A stretch of DNA of 64,000 nt, taken from assembly GCF_004564355.1 (NCBI RefSeq), contig NZ_CP038266.1, forward strand, positions 2,604,001 to 2,668,000. Direction: 5' to 3'. This DNA comes from Microbacterium wangchenii. Lineage in GTDB: Bacteria > Actinomycetota > Actinomycetes > Actinomycetales > Microbacteriaceae. Within the stretch, counting starts at the first letter, position 1. Every line of letters begins with the position of its first letter. The notes beneath the pieces were generated by a model. The model ran no database searches, was not told the origin of the DNA, and saw only the letters and a list, made by a program, of their open reading frames with translations. Position numbers and translations under genes: made by a program. Shown in pieces: positions 51,071 through 64,000 of this stretch.

Positions 51071-51745
51071 CTAGCGAGACACGCGCGGCGACTTCAGCAG
51101 TGAGATGGCTGTCGCGGTACACCATCCGAAAGCGAGGAGCCCTGTGACTGCCACCTGAATGGTGGCGACGTCGGGAACGACAGGGGCGAGGAGTGCGATC
51201 GCGACGATGCCGTTCCCGATGGCGGCGGCCGCACGACGCTCGCGGATGGCGCGTACGAGGGCGATGATGGCAGCCACGGCCAGCGCAGTGAACGCCACGA
51301 TCGCCGCCACCATATGAATGAGAGCGTGCCACGTGGCTTCGGCGGCGGGGCCCTCGGCCACGCCGAGCGGGAACCCGTTCGCGGGGTCCTGCGGGAATAC
51401 GCCGGCCGCGATGAAGCCCGCTCCGCTGATCGCGACGAGCACGGGAACGGCGGCGCGGCCGAGCCCGCCGGTCACGACCCGCCGGTGACCGATCGATAGG
51501 CAGATCAGTCCGAGTCCCGCCAGGACGAAGGTGAGAATCTGGATCCAGCCGAGATCACCAGTGGACAGTTGACTGAGCGGGTGGATTCGAATGTCGAATC
51601 CCGGGCGCATCAGCATCTGCACGATCGCGGACAGATAGAACAACGGCCCGGCGAACGCACCGGCGAGCAGGAGGGGACGGGTCGAACGCGGCAGTGTGTG
51701 GACCGTGCGCTGTGCGACGCGTTGTGCTGAGTGGTTCGTGCTCAC
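51071..51745 (-). CDS. DUF998 family membrane protein
   Basis: A 224-residue protein with six predicted membrane helices; family-type features are DIRIHPLSQLSTGDLGWIQI (about residues 52-71) after helix 1 and a central HALIHMVAA. DUF998 proteins are of unknown function. The GTG at 51743-51745 follows GAGGAG; longer frames upstream run into an inverted repeat and are not supported. It ends 33 bases upstream of the YCII gene on the same strand and may share its operon. Confidence 0.85.
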   Translation of the reverse strand: MSTNHSAQRVAQRTVHTLPRSTRPLLLAGAFAGPLFYLSAIVQMLMRPGFDIRIHPLSQLSTGDLGWIQILTFVLAGLGLICLSIGHRRVVTGGLGRAAVPVLVAISGAGFIAAGVFPQDPANGFPLGVAEGPAAEATWHALIHMVAAIVAFTALAVAAIIALVRAIRERRAAAAIGNGIVAIALLAPVVPDVATIQVAVTGLLAFGWCTATAISLLKSPRVSR

Positions 51746-51782
51746 GGTGTGCTCCTCTGATGGGTCGAGTGTTGCTGTACCG

Positions 51783-51908
51783 ATACCTCGGAGTCGCACG
51801 GCGGACCTTGACATCGTGGGGTCGCGACTTTCGAAGGGACGACCCCGCGGATCGGTTCCGGCGAGTTTCCGCGCAGATGTCAATCGGCAGCGTGCGGCTC
51901 CGAGGTAT
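51783..51908. repeat. Large inverted repeat between divergent genes
   Basis: Arms 51783-51815 and 51876-51908 are inverted copies: the outer 17 bases (ATACCTCGGAGyCGCAC) differ by one base and the inner TTGACATC is identical, with about 7 differing bases between. The 60-bp centre is unrelated. The arms face the DUF998 gene and the gene at 51951, each including a TTGACA reading inward. It could be a pair of binding sites for one regulator or a duplicated promoter. Confidence 0.65.
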
Positions 51909-51950
51909 CTGAAAAGGCCGCTCGCCGGGCTGCCGACGAAAGGACATCTG

Positions 51951-52430
51951 ATGAACGAGAACCCGCTGGAAAACGTCACCGCCGAGCAGATCGACTCCTA
52001 CGGGCTCGGCGAGCAGCCCACGCCGAGTAACGCCGTTGCCGCGCTCGACCGGCTCGTCGGCGAATGGACAGTCACGGGGGGCGCTGAGGGCGTCATCCGG
52101 TACGAGTGGATGGCTGGACGATTCTTCCTGCTCCAGCACGTCGAGCTCGAGCAGTTCGGTCAGACCATCACCGGCATCGAAGTCATCGGCCAGCTGCGTC
52201 CGTTCGGCGAGCCCGCCGGTACGGACGTCGCATCCCGGTTCTACGACTCGGCGGGCAACACCCTCGACTACGTCTACGAGCTGGAGGGCGACAAGCTCAC
52301 CATCTGGGCGGGAGCCAAGGGAAGCCCGGCCTACTTCACCGGCACGTTCAGTGACGACGATCGCGTGCTCGACGGCGCCTGGGTGTACCCCGGTGACGGT
52401 GGGTATGCGTCCACGATGACCCGCCGCTGA
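51951..52430 (+). CDS. DUF1579-like hypothetical protein
   Basis: A 159-residue protein of lipocalin-like beta composition: AALDRLVGEWTVTGGAEGVIRYEWMAGRFFLLQ (shown: LDRLVGEWTVTGG, YEWMAGRFFLLQHVE), ITGIEVIGQLRP, RFYDSAGNTLDYVYELEGD. This pattern is common in DUF1579/SRPBCC-neighbour proteins of actinobacteria. AAAGGA precedes the ATG. It is followed after 33 bases by a hydrolase gene, probably one operon. Function unknown. Confidence 0.75.
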   Translation: MNENPLENVTAEQIDSYGLGEQPTPSNAVAALDRLVGEWTVTGGAEGVIRYEWMAGRFFLLQHVELEQFGQTITGIEVIGQLRPFGEPAGTDVASRFYDSAGNTLDYVYELEGDKLTIWAGAKGSPAYFTGTFSDDDRVLDGAWVYPGDGGYASTMTRR

Positions 52431-52463
52431 CACCGCCTACTTCTCGAAACGGACGGAAAAATC

Positions 52464-53309
52464 ATGCCGAAGAAGAACGCTTCTCCTGATCGCTCGCTGC
52501 ACGAGGTGACGTCCGCGGATGGCACGGAGATCTCGTATGAACGCAGTGGACAGGGGCCGACCGTGATCCTTGTCGCGCAGGCGCTGTCCGACCTTCGAGA
52601 CAACCGACGCCTCGCGGCTGTGCTCGCCGACACCCACACGGTGGTGAACTACGATCGGCGCGGCCGCGGGAACAGCGGGGACGCCGGCGCCTGGAAGGCT
52701 GCTCGGGAGATCGAAGACATCGAGGCGCTCATCGATGCGCACGGAGGCAGTGCCGTTCTCTTCGGTGCATCATCCGGCGCGGTCCTTGCGTTGGACTCCG
52801 CTGCAGCTCTCCCGGAGAAGGTCGTGGGCCTCATCGCCTTCGAGCCCCCGGTGATCGTGGACGATAGACGCGCACCCGTTCCCCGCGACCTCGCCGTCCG
52901 CCTCGAGCAGCTCGTCGGAGAGGGGCGAGGATCAGACGCGGTTCGCGAGTTCACCCGCATCGCTCTCGGTGCGTCCCCGTTCATGGTCGGGGCCATGCGA
53001 CTCATGGTCGGGCCGTGGCGGACCATGGTCGGGATGGCCCGGACGACCGTCTATGACACGCGCCTCTGCGCGGGGCTGCAGGACGGAAAGCCTCTCGCGG
53101 CCGACCGGTGGAAGGGGCTCCGGGCGCCCTCTCTCGTGCTCGTCGGAAGCAAGAGCGAACCGTTCATGCAAAGCGGAACCCGAGAGCTGTCGACACTGAT
53201 CGGGGCCCGCTACGCGACGATCGAGGGCGCGCATCACGCGACACCGATGATGAGACCGGCGGCGCTGATCCCCTCGGTCCTGTCATTTCTTGACGCCGCT
53301 CGCCCATGA
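52464..53309 (+). CDS. Alpha/beta hydrolase
   Basis: A 281-residue alpha/beta hydrolase with VVNYDRRGRGNSGD (about residues 60-73), nucleophile elbow LFGASSGAVLA (Ser near residue 102; GxSxG as GASSG), and C-terminal EGAHHATPM carrying the catalytic His. Resembles esterases of the haloalkane/peroxidase group without a halide-specific motif. Substrate unknown. It is second in a two-gene unit. Confidence 0.85.
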   Translation: MPKKNASPDRSLHEVTSADGTEISYERSGQGPTVILVAQALSDLRDNRRLAAVLADTHTVVNYDRRGRGNSGDAGAWKAAREIEDIEALIDAHGGSAVLFGASSGAVLALDSAAALPEKVVGLIAFEPPVIVDDRRAPVPRDLAVRLEQLVGEGRGSDAVREFTRIALGASPFMVGAMRLMVGPWRTMVGMARTTVYDTRLCAGLQDGKPLAADRWKGLRAPSLVLVGSKSEPFMQSGTRELSTLIGARYATIEGAHHATPMMRPAALIPSVLSFLDAARP

Positions 53310-53355
53310 TGCCGGCCATGGGCCGGTCGACGAGGCGACCCGTGCCCACACGTGG

Positions 53356-54175
53356 CTATCGCCGGTCCGACGCATCGACGGGGATACGCGCGACGATCCG
53401 AGTGCCGCGTTCAGCGGCGCTCACCACTTCGATCGTCCCGTAACTCGCTTCGATACGGTCTCTGAGACCAGTCAGACCCGTGCCTCGCGAGGGGTCGGCG
53501 CCGCCCATTCCGTCGTCTTCGACAGTGACGACCAGCTCATCGGCGTCGCCGGACAACGCGCACGACACGCTTACTTGTGTCGCCTGCGCGTGTTGACCGC
53601 GTTCGTGATCGCTTCGGCAACGGTGAAGTATGCCGTGGTTTCGAGGGTCGGCGGCAGCCGGGGAACGACGAGCGCGAGATGCACGGGATCGGAGTCTCGG
53701 CCGCCAGTGACTCGATGCCGGCGGCGAGTCCGTTGCGGGCGAGTGCTGCGGGCAGGATTCCGCGTACGACGTCCCGCAGTCGGCGATTCGCTTCTTCGGC
53801 ATGCGCCAGCGCATCGGCCAGCATCCCGGTGACATCCCCTCCCCCGGCGGCGGAATCCCTCGCCAGCTTGAGGAGGAGGATCGTGTGGACGAGGCGCTGT
53901 TGCGCTCCGTCGTGGACATCTCGTTGCAGGCGGCGCCGAGCTTCGTCGGCTGCAGCGATCACGCGCTCGCGAGATCGGGTGAGATCCGCCCGGTGCTCCG
54001 CGTTGGCGATGGCCGCCGCCATCAGATCGGCGAAGGGCTTCAGGCGGTCCCTGCCGTCGATCCGGCTCGGAGTCTCCGCGTCCACCGCGAGAACGCCCCA
54101 GCTCTCACCGTTGACGACGATCGGCGCTTCGGCATGGAGCGCCCCAACTGTCGGCTGCAGCCTGACCTCGGCCAT
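53356..54175 (-). pseudogene. GAF-histidine kinase remnant (NarL-system sensor type) with frameshifts
   Basis: Three segments on the minus strand together read as a HisKA_3 kinase: the end of a GAF domain (APIVVNGESWGVLAVDAETP), the phosphoacceptor RRLQRDVHDGAQQRLVHTIL, then in a second frame LALVVPRLPPTLETTAYFTVAEAITNAVN, and in a third frame HAQATQVSVSC...VTVEDDGMGGADP and GTGLTGLRDRIEA. One base is missing near 53684 and another near 53591. The GAF part is only about 60 residues, so the 5' end is also truncated. No response regulator is adjacent. Confidence 0.82.
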
Positions 54176-54301
54176 CAGCTCTGCTTTCTCGGATCCCCGA
54201 CGTGGTCGCGAACGATCGCGGCTGATGAGGCGTTGAGAACGGCCGGCGGCATCAGCGCCGTTCGCCAGTTCGTTCGCGGGCGCGGGTAGGAAAAACGGGG
54301 G

Positions 54302-54964
54302 TCACGGATTCAGCGCCTCCCAGTGACCCTCCGAGACCACTGTCACTGCCCCATCCACGACGGCGATCGCCGTCTGTTCGTCGATCGCATACGCCGGGCC
54401 GGGGATCGATCGCGCCCATTGCCGAGCGCGCTCCAGAGTATTGGTCTCCCAGCCCGGGTAATCGAGGTGGGGGAAGATCGAGAAGTCCACCACGCCGAGG
54501 GCCTCATCGGTGCCGCCCGGCTCCCAGTCCACGAACTCCGCACCGATGCGTGGGGTCATCACCATGCTGCCGGCGCTCACGCCGACCCACACGGTGTCGG
54601 TCAGGTCAGGCAAGAACTCCGCCAGCCCGGACTCACGCATCCAGTGCGCCAGGAAGATGGCCTCTCCCCCGTCCACGAGGAGGGCGTCGGCCGCGCGCAC
54701 CCAGGAAACCCAGCGCTCCGGGGGGATGCTCGGCAGTGCAGTGAGCTCGAGGACACCCACCGACTTCCAGCCCAGGTCGGTCAGCCCCGGCCAGCGACCG
54801 GTCGTCGACCGCCACACCGACTGCGGTGAGCACGCCGGCTGACCCCACTGCGCGGTGGGGATGAACAGGGCGTCGCTCTCCTCGATGTCCTTGCCGAGCA
54901 TGTCCGTCAGCGCGGCGCGGATGGAATCGTTCGTCACGCCGCCCGATGTCAGCAAGAGCTTCAT
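54302..54964 (-). CDS. Peptidase S51-like (dipeptidase E / cyanophycinase family)
   Basis: A 220-residue serine peptidase of family S51. Family features are LLLTSGGVTND at the start, ALLVDGGEAIFLAHWM (about residues 98-113), and the nucleophile motif WVGVSAGSMVM (Ser near residue 134), then FSIFPHLDYPGWE. It cleaves aspartyl dipeptides or small branched peptides. ATG 54962-54964 is chosen because GGGAGG lies just before it. A 337-base stretch to the pseudogene side and the rRNA terminator side flank it. Confidence 0.88.
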   Translation of the reverse strand: MKLLLTSGGVTNDSIRAALTDMLGKDIEESDALFIPTAQWGQPACSPQSVWRSTTGRWPGLTDLGWKSVGVLELTALPSIPPERWVSWVRAADALLVDGGEAIFLAHWMRESGLAEFLPDLTDTVWVGVSAGSMVMTPRIGAEFVDWEPGGTDEALGVVDFSIFPHLDYPGWETNTLERARQWARSIPGPAYAIDEQTAIAVVDGAVTVVSEGHWEALNP

Positions 54965-55094
54965 CACGCCTCCCAGAAGAGGTCGGATGTGCCCGCGCCC
55001 TGCGGTGTCCCGATCCCCGCACCATCTCAGCGGAGCGGACTGCACGCTGCAAGGGCTGTCGCGCGGGGCGGGACAGAAAGGCCCCCGTTAACGC

Positions 55095-55126
55095 GAAATG
55101 GCCACCCAGCGTTGGGTGGCCATTTC
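55095..55126. terminator. rRNA operon terminator
   Basis: A perfect 14-bp stem (55095-55108 with 55113-55126) and a 4-base loop lie just beyond the 3' end of 5S on the minus strand. Confidence 0.75.
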
Positions 55127-55136
55127 TCGGAAGAAG

Positions 55137-55254
55137 TCCGGCGGTGTCCTACTCTCCCACAGGGTCCCCCCTGCAGTACCATCGGCGCTGTGAGGCTTAG
55201 CTTCCGGGTTCGGAATGTAACCGGGCGTTTCCCTCACGCTATGGCCGCCGAAAC
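55137..55254 (-). rRNA. rrf: 5S ribosomal RNA
   Basis: On the minus strand the RNA begins GTTTCGGCGGCCATAGCG and ends ...GGACACCGCCGGAC, about 118 bases with the conserved CCGAACCCGGAAGCTAAG internal segment. The ends pair as helix I. It is the last gene of the operon. End coordinates are good to a few bases. Confidence 0.95.
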
Positions 55255-55356
55255 ACTATTGATGTTTCAGTCGTACACAAACGTATGTCTATGTTGTGTT
55301 TTGTTCCCGACCGTACATCGGGAACCACTCAGTGGACGCAAGCACCAAAAACGGTG

Positions 55357-60396
<5,040 letters not shown>

Positions 60397-60903
60397 AAGA
60401 ATTTTGCTGCGAGAAGACCGGAATAGGTCAACCCGAGCGAGCTTGATCTGACGATCGGATGCCATTACTGACATATCCGTTTAATCTCAAAAGAATCTCA
60501 CCGGCCAGCAAAGCTGACCGCGAGGTTTTTTGGCATTTGACAAGTGCACGCTGTTGAGTTCTCAAGGATCGGATGCTCCTGCTACTCAGCCTTCCAGCCT
60601 CGCCCGCAGGGCAACTTCTCTATCTTAGACCCACTCGATCAGACTGTCAAATCAGCGCCTCCGTGACGATCAGACGTCACCGAACGGCGCTCCATGACGG
60701 GCTTCCGGAGCGGGTACCTCCATTCTACGCCCGAGGGCACGAGCTCTCAATGAGAGCTCATCAGAAGGGAGGCTGTTCTCCGCTTGAGGGGGGTGAGGCT
60801 CTCGGCCTCTCCGCTTCCCTGTGGGGCGAACGATCAATAGCTTACGACGCGCCTGTCGAGCCCGGCAACTCGGGCGCACCCCGGGCGTGTCGCGGCCCTC
60901 CCC
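60397..60903 (-). promoter_or_regulatory. rRNA operon promoter and leader
   Basis: On the minus strand a near-consensus promoter: TTGACA (complement of 60645-60650), a 17-base spacer, TAAGAT (complement of 60622-60627). The leader contains the conserved actinobacterial element TTGAGAACTCAACAGCGTGC (complement of about 60548-60568), involved in rRNA antitermination. The remaining 60,651-60,903 holds the region between promoter and the WYL gene with no gene seen. Confidence 0.85.
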
Positions 60904-61878
60904 TCAGTGTGCGGCCCGCTCGTAGCGGGCCGAGAGCCGCGTGAATGCGCGGGCAAGTTCCGGCGGGTCGACCTCGTCCATCTCCGCGTCGAAACGGCCC
61001 AGCGCGGCGGCCAGCGCGACCCAGGACCACGACCCGGCGGTGTACCGGCACCGGTCGGGACCGAGCGCTTCGACGGCACCATCCCCGGCGAAGGGCACGA
61101 CGTCCCCCGCCGGCAGGTGCAGGACGACACTGCCGGTGCAGGGCCACGCGTTCGCCGCGGACGAGCCCTTGAAGCGCGCCGACATGTACTCCGATGCGTC
61201 ACCACCGGGGACCTCCCGCGGCGAGAAGCGGGGACCGGTGGGGGTGCGCGGAGTGATCCGGTCGGCGCGGAAGATGCGCCACTCGTCGCCGTCGAGATCC
61301 CACGCGACCAGGTACCAGCGGCCCGAGGCAGCGACGAGGTGGTGCGGCTCCACTCGCCGCGGTGGCGCCGGGCCCGTCACGGGGGTGCCCGCGTCGGCCT
61401 GATCGAACCGCAGCACCTCACGGGCGCGGACGGCATCGGACACGGCGACGAGCACCTCCGAAGCCACCGCGGGAGCGGGAGCATCCCCCGTGCGTGCGGC
61501 GGTGGTGAACTCGACCGCCTGCAGTCGGTGGCGGAGGCGCGAGGGCAGGACCTGGCGGACAGCGGCGAGCGCTTTCAGCGCGCCTTCTTCGATGCCCGCG
61601 CCCGTGACCGTCGCTGCCTGCAGGGCGATCGTGAGAGCGATGACCTGCTCGTCGTCGAACAGCAGGGGCGGAAGTTCGCTCCCCGCCTCCAGGCGGTACC
61701 CGCCGTCCGGACCCATCGCCGCCTGAACGCGGTACCCCATCTCCCGCAGCCGCTCCACGTCGCGGCGGACGGTGCGGTGACTCACCCCCAGCCGATCGGC
61801 CAGCACAGCGCCCGGCCAGTCCCGTCGCGCCTGCAGGAGCGATAGCAGGTCGAGCAGTCGGGCAGTGGTCGTGGGCAC
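60904..61878 (-). CDS. WYL-domain transcriptional regulator (DeoR-like HTH)
   Basis: A 324-residue regulator. The N-terminal HTH_11 covers residues 1-55 (LLSLLQARRDWPGAVLADRLGVSHRTVRRDVERL, shown in part) followed by GYRVQAAMGPDGGYRLEAG, the WYL domain around residues 140-220 (RVEPHHLVAASGRWYLVAWD) and a WCX C-terminal extension. WYL domains bind ligands or nucleic acids. It is divergent from a PhnB-like gene (98-base gap) and probably controls it. Confidence 0.9.
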   Translation of the reverse strand: MPTTTARLLDLLSLLQARRDWPGAVLADRLGVSHRTVRRDVERLREMGYRVQAAMGPDGGYRLEAGSELPPLLFDDEQVIALTIALQAATVTGAGIEEGALKALAAVRQVLPSRLRHRLQAVEFTTAARTGDAPAPAVASEVLVAVSDAVRAREVLRFDQADAGTPVTGPAPPRRVEPHHLVAASGRWYLVAWDLDGDEWRIFRADRITPRTPTGPRFSPREVPGGDASEYMSARFKGSSAANAWPCTGSVVLHLPAGDVVPFAGDGAVEALGPDRCRYTAGSWSWVALAAALGRFDAEMDEVDPPELARAFTRLSARYERAAH

Positions 61879-61976
61879 GTCTCGAGAGTAGTTCGTGTGT
61901 AGGACCGGACCTGACCTCTACTCCTGTCACGGTGGAGACAGCCGGCACAGGTCCGGCGTACCGAGGAGGAGCACCC

Positions 61977-62438
61977 ATGCCCATCGAGACCACCACCCAC
62001 CTCAATCTCCACGGCGAGGCCCGCGCGGCCCTGGAGTTCTACCAGTCCGTCTTCGGCGGTCACCTCACGATCGCCACCTACCGCGACGTCGGTATGCCCG
62101 CCGATGCGCCCGGCGCCGAGAACGTCGTGTTCGGCAGCCTGCAGAGCGAAGACGGCTTCCGGATCATGGCGTATGACATCCCGGGGCCTGCCACGCGAGC
62201 CACCGGGGGCGCCACCCGCCGGGAGAACGGCGTCACCGTCACCGACCAGCCGTTTTTCGTCTCCGTGCGCGGCGACACCCTGGACGAGGTGAAGGGCTAC
62301 TGGGACGCGCTGTCCGCCGGCGCCTCGATCGTCGAACCGCTCGCGGCCTCGGCGTGGAGCCCCGGCTTCGGCATGCTCACCGACACCTTCGGCGTGACGT
62401 GGATCCTCGACGTCGCTGCGGCGGACCGCGCGGAGTAG
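61977..62438 (+). CDS. PhnB-like VOC family protein
   Basis: A 153-residue VOC protein of the PhnB/3-demethylubiquinone-9 type: LNLHGEARAALEFYQSVFGG near residue 8, then VRGDTLDEVKGYWDALS and GMLTDTFGVTWILDV at the end, all typical. Often encoded next to WYL regulators in actinobacteria. CGAGGAGGAG precedes the ATG. Catalytic activity is unproven for the family. Confidence 0.9.
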   Translation: MPIETTTHLNLHGEARAALEFYQSVFGGHLTIATYRDVGMPADAPGAENVVFGSLQSEDGFRIMAYDIPGPATRATGGATRRENGVTVTDQPFFVSVRGDTLDEVKGYWDALSAGASIVEPLAASAWSPGFGMLTDTFGVTWILDVAAADRAE

Positions 62439-62456
62439 GCGTCCCTCCGGCCGCCG

Positions 62457-63290
62457 TCAGGATCCGGCGTGATCCTGCGGCGGCCGATCGGCGCGCTCGG
62501 CGAGGCGCTGCAGTTGCCAGCGAGGCATGTCCGCGAGCCAGGGAACTGGCGCCGCCTCTCCCACCCGCGCATCGACCGGGAGATCGCCGGCGCGCAGCGC
62601 CTCCACATAGGCACGATCCTGTGCGATCCGGCCGCGCAGCCGGTCCCCGGAGGCCACCGATCCGTGGCCGGGAACGACGGCTCCCACCTTTTCGGCCACC
62701 TCCTCGAACAGCCCGAGCGCCGCGAGGTAGTCCTCCAGCGGCTGATCGGCATCCACGTCGACGAACGGCATCAGGATGTCGGAGAGCATGTCGCCCGCGA
62801 TCAGAACGCCGCCCTCCTCCACCAGCAGCGCCGCGTGACCTCTGGCGTGCGCCCGGTGCTCGATGATCCGGATCGCGGGGCCCTCCCACGGAATGCGTTC
62901 GGCACCCCGGGGCAGCGCGGTGATCGCTCCGAACAGCTCGAGCGGGATCTGATCCGCGTACTCCGGCGGCAGGCCGGCAGCCACCTGCGCCGGCCAGTCC
63001 GGCTGTGCGAGCAGCTCCGCCATCGTGGCGGCACACAGCGCCGTGCCGTATCGCGGTGCGTCGCCCAGCGCGGGGTGCCACAGCACGTGATCCCAGTCGG
63101 GGTGCGTGGCGAACCCGGCGACGATCCGCTGTCCCATCCCGCGGATGTCGTCGGCGAGCTGCGTCATCTCGTCGTCCGTGAGCCCCGGATCGACCACGAG
63201 CACACCGTCCCGGCCCTCAACGACCACGGAGTTGCTCTGGAGGAACCCGCTCTCGGAGACGAAGACGCCGTCGGCGATCTGCGTCAGCAT
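62457..63290 (-). CDS. MBL-fold metallo-hydrolase
   Basis: A 277-residue metallo-beta-lactamase-fold protein. The metal motif reads THPDWDHVLWH (about residues 62-72; HxDWDHxxWH variant of HxHxDH with the first His in THPDWDH and the last His present), GDMLSD carries the Asp ligand and VVPGHGS the last His. The replacement of the usual second His by Trp is notable but seen in related families. It is convergent with the PhnB gene. Function unknown. Confidence 0.88.
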   Translation of the reverse strand: MLTQIADGVFVSESGFLQSNSVVVEGRDGVLVVDPGLTDDEMTQLADDIRGMGQRIVAGFATHPDWDHVLWHPALGDAPRYGTALCAATMAELLAQPDWPAQVAAGLPPEYADQIPLELFGAITALPRGAERIPWEGPAIRIIEHRAHARGHAALLVEEGGVLIAGDMLSDILMPFVDVDADQPLEDYLAALGLFEEVAEKVGAVVPGHGSVASGDRLRGRIAQDRAYVEALRAGDLPVDARVGEAAPVPWLADMPRWQLQRLAERADRPPQDHAGS

Positions 63291-63371
63291 GAGCGGCCCT
63301 CCGTGTGCGACCGTGCCGGCCGGGGTTCGGGGTGTGTCATCTTCGTCTCCTGTTCGAGGGCGGACGGGGAG

Positions 63372-64000
63372 TCAGCCGAACGCCATGGCGGCGACGGCGA
63401 GGATGCAGACGACGATGCCGACTCGCTGACTGGGCGCGACCCGTTCCCTCAGGAATCCGGCGGCCAGCAGGACGGTGACGGCGGGGTACAGGGAAGCGAG
63501 CACTCCCGCGATGCCCAGTCCGGTCGTGCCGCTGGCGATGAAGAAGGCGAGGGTGCCGGAGGCGCCGAGCACACCGGCAGCGCTCCCCCACCCCAGCACT
63601 CCGACCGCAGGGCGCCACACCTGTCTCAGGGTGGCCGCCGTCACGACGGTGAGGACCGCGCCGGTCAGCTGATTGAGGGCGAGGGGCGCCAGGCCGGCGT
63701 CATCGGAGATCTGCGCCAGCGCGACGAAGAGGACTCCGAAGCCGACGCCCGCCAGCGTGCCGTCGACCAGGGCACCCCGCATCGCCGAGGGCTGCGCGGA
63801 GGCATCGCGGGCGACCAGCCAGATTCCCGGCAACGCCACGATCATCCCCGCCCAGGCCAGCCATCCCGGCCGCTCCCCGAGGATGGCGCCGGCCAGCACG
63901 GGAAGGATCGCCGCGCCCAGCGCCGAGATGGGAGCCACCAGCCCCATCCGGCCGCGTGCGAGGCCGCGGTACAGGAAGATGCTGCCCGCCGCCGACCCCA
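63372..64000 (-). CDS. EamA/DMT-family transporter, 5' end cut by window
   Basis: An open frame of 209 codons running to the window edge. It shows several membrane helices and the EamA repeats: LYRGLARGRMGLVAPISALGAAILPVLAG (shown: GRMGLVAPISALGAA), GPLYPAVTVLLAAGFLRERV-like ending (SLYPAVTVLLAAGFLRERVAPSQRVG). It exports or imports small metabolites. The first part of the protein lies beyond the window. Confidence 0.88.
   Translation of the reverse strand, partial: GSAAGSIFLYRGLARGRMGLVAPISALGAAILPVLAGAILGERPGWLAWAGMIVALPGIWLVARDASAQPSAMRGALVDGTLAGVGFGVLFVALAQISDDAGLAPLALNQLTGAVLTVVTAATLRQVWRPAVGVLGWGSAAGVLGASGTLAFFIASGTTGLGIAGVLASLYPAVTVLLAAGFLRERVAPSQRVGIVVCILAVAAMAFG

Overview
The window reads as chromosome of a high-GC actinobacterium of the family Microbacteriaceae, most likely Microbacterium. 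The reasons are the 16S/23S/5S operon, the codon usage, Lsr2, a SigJ/ECF42-type sigma factor with its DGPF partner, and repeated leaderless promoters (a TAnnnT box 6-7 bases before an ATG). The genus comes from recognition, not from a database search.

Left chromosomal arm (1-24,596). A cut-off AbiEi/DUF559-like gene is followed by small enzymes: a release-factor-like protein, a YbaK deacylase, an Rv3369-type oxidoreductase, a leucine/valine dehydrogenase and an acetolactate decarboxylase. A divergent sugar-catabolic cluster (4.9-10.0 kb) holds ThuA, two Gfo/Idh/MocA dehydrogenases, a TIM-barrel isomerase and a ROK repressor with a palindromic operator. A TetR-gap pair has a perfect operator. 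Then come galU, a folate cyclo-ligase, mscL, a 1,232-residue helicase-like protein with broken Walker motifs, an alkyltransferase-like protein lacking its cysteine, an acetate symporter pair beside a GAF-LuxR regulator, lsr2, and tRNA-Ala and tRNA-Arg.

Genomic island (24,648-45,817). A 21.2-kb element sits in the 3' end of tRNA-Arg(CCU) between 19-bp direct repeats. It carries a tyrosine integrase at the left, an excisionase-like gene toward the right, and paired integrase arm-type repeats at both ends. A TrwC/TraI-type relaxase without type IV secretion genes marks it as an integrative and mobilizable element. The cargo is largely defence: a DUF262-DUF1524-RAMA protein; a restriction-modification-like set made of a small SAM-module methylase, a GIY-YIG/helicase protein and a separate NPPY methylase half; a Shedu nuclease that has lost its last residues to an amber codon; a ParB-like/D12 adenine methylase pair; a degraded MazF module; and an intact RHH-Doc module.

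Right chromosomal arm (45,818-64,000). This holds a VOC-MerR-hydrolase-MFS operon, the ECF42-type sigma/YCII pair, a DUF998 membrane protein, a decayed sensor kinase, peptidase S51, the rRNA operon (minus strand, no tRNA in the spacer), a WYL regulator, a PhnB-like protein, an MBL-fold hydrolase and a cut-off EamA transporter. The strongest candidate for something under-described is the 26.4-33.8 kb gene set.
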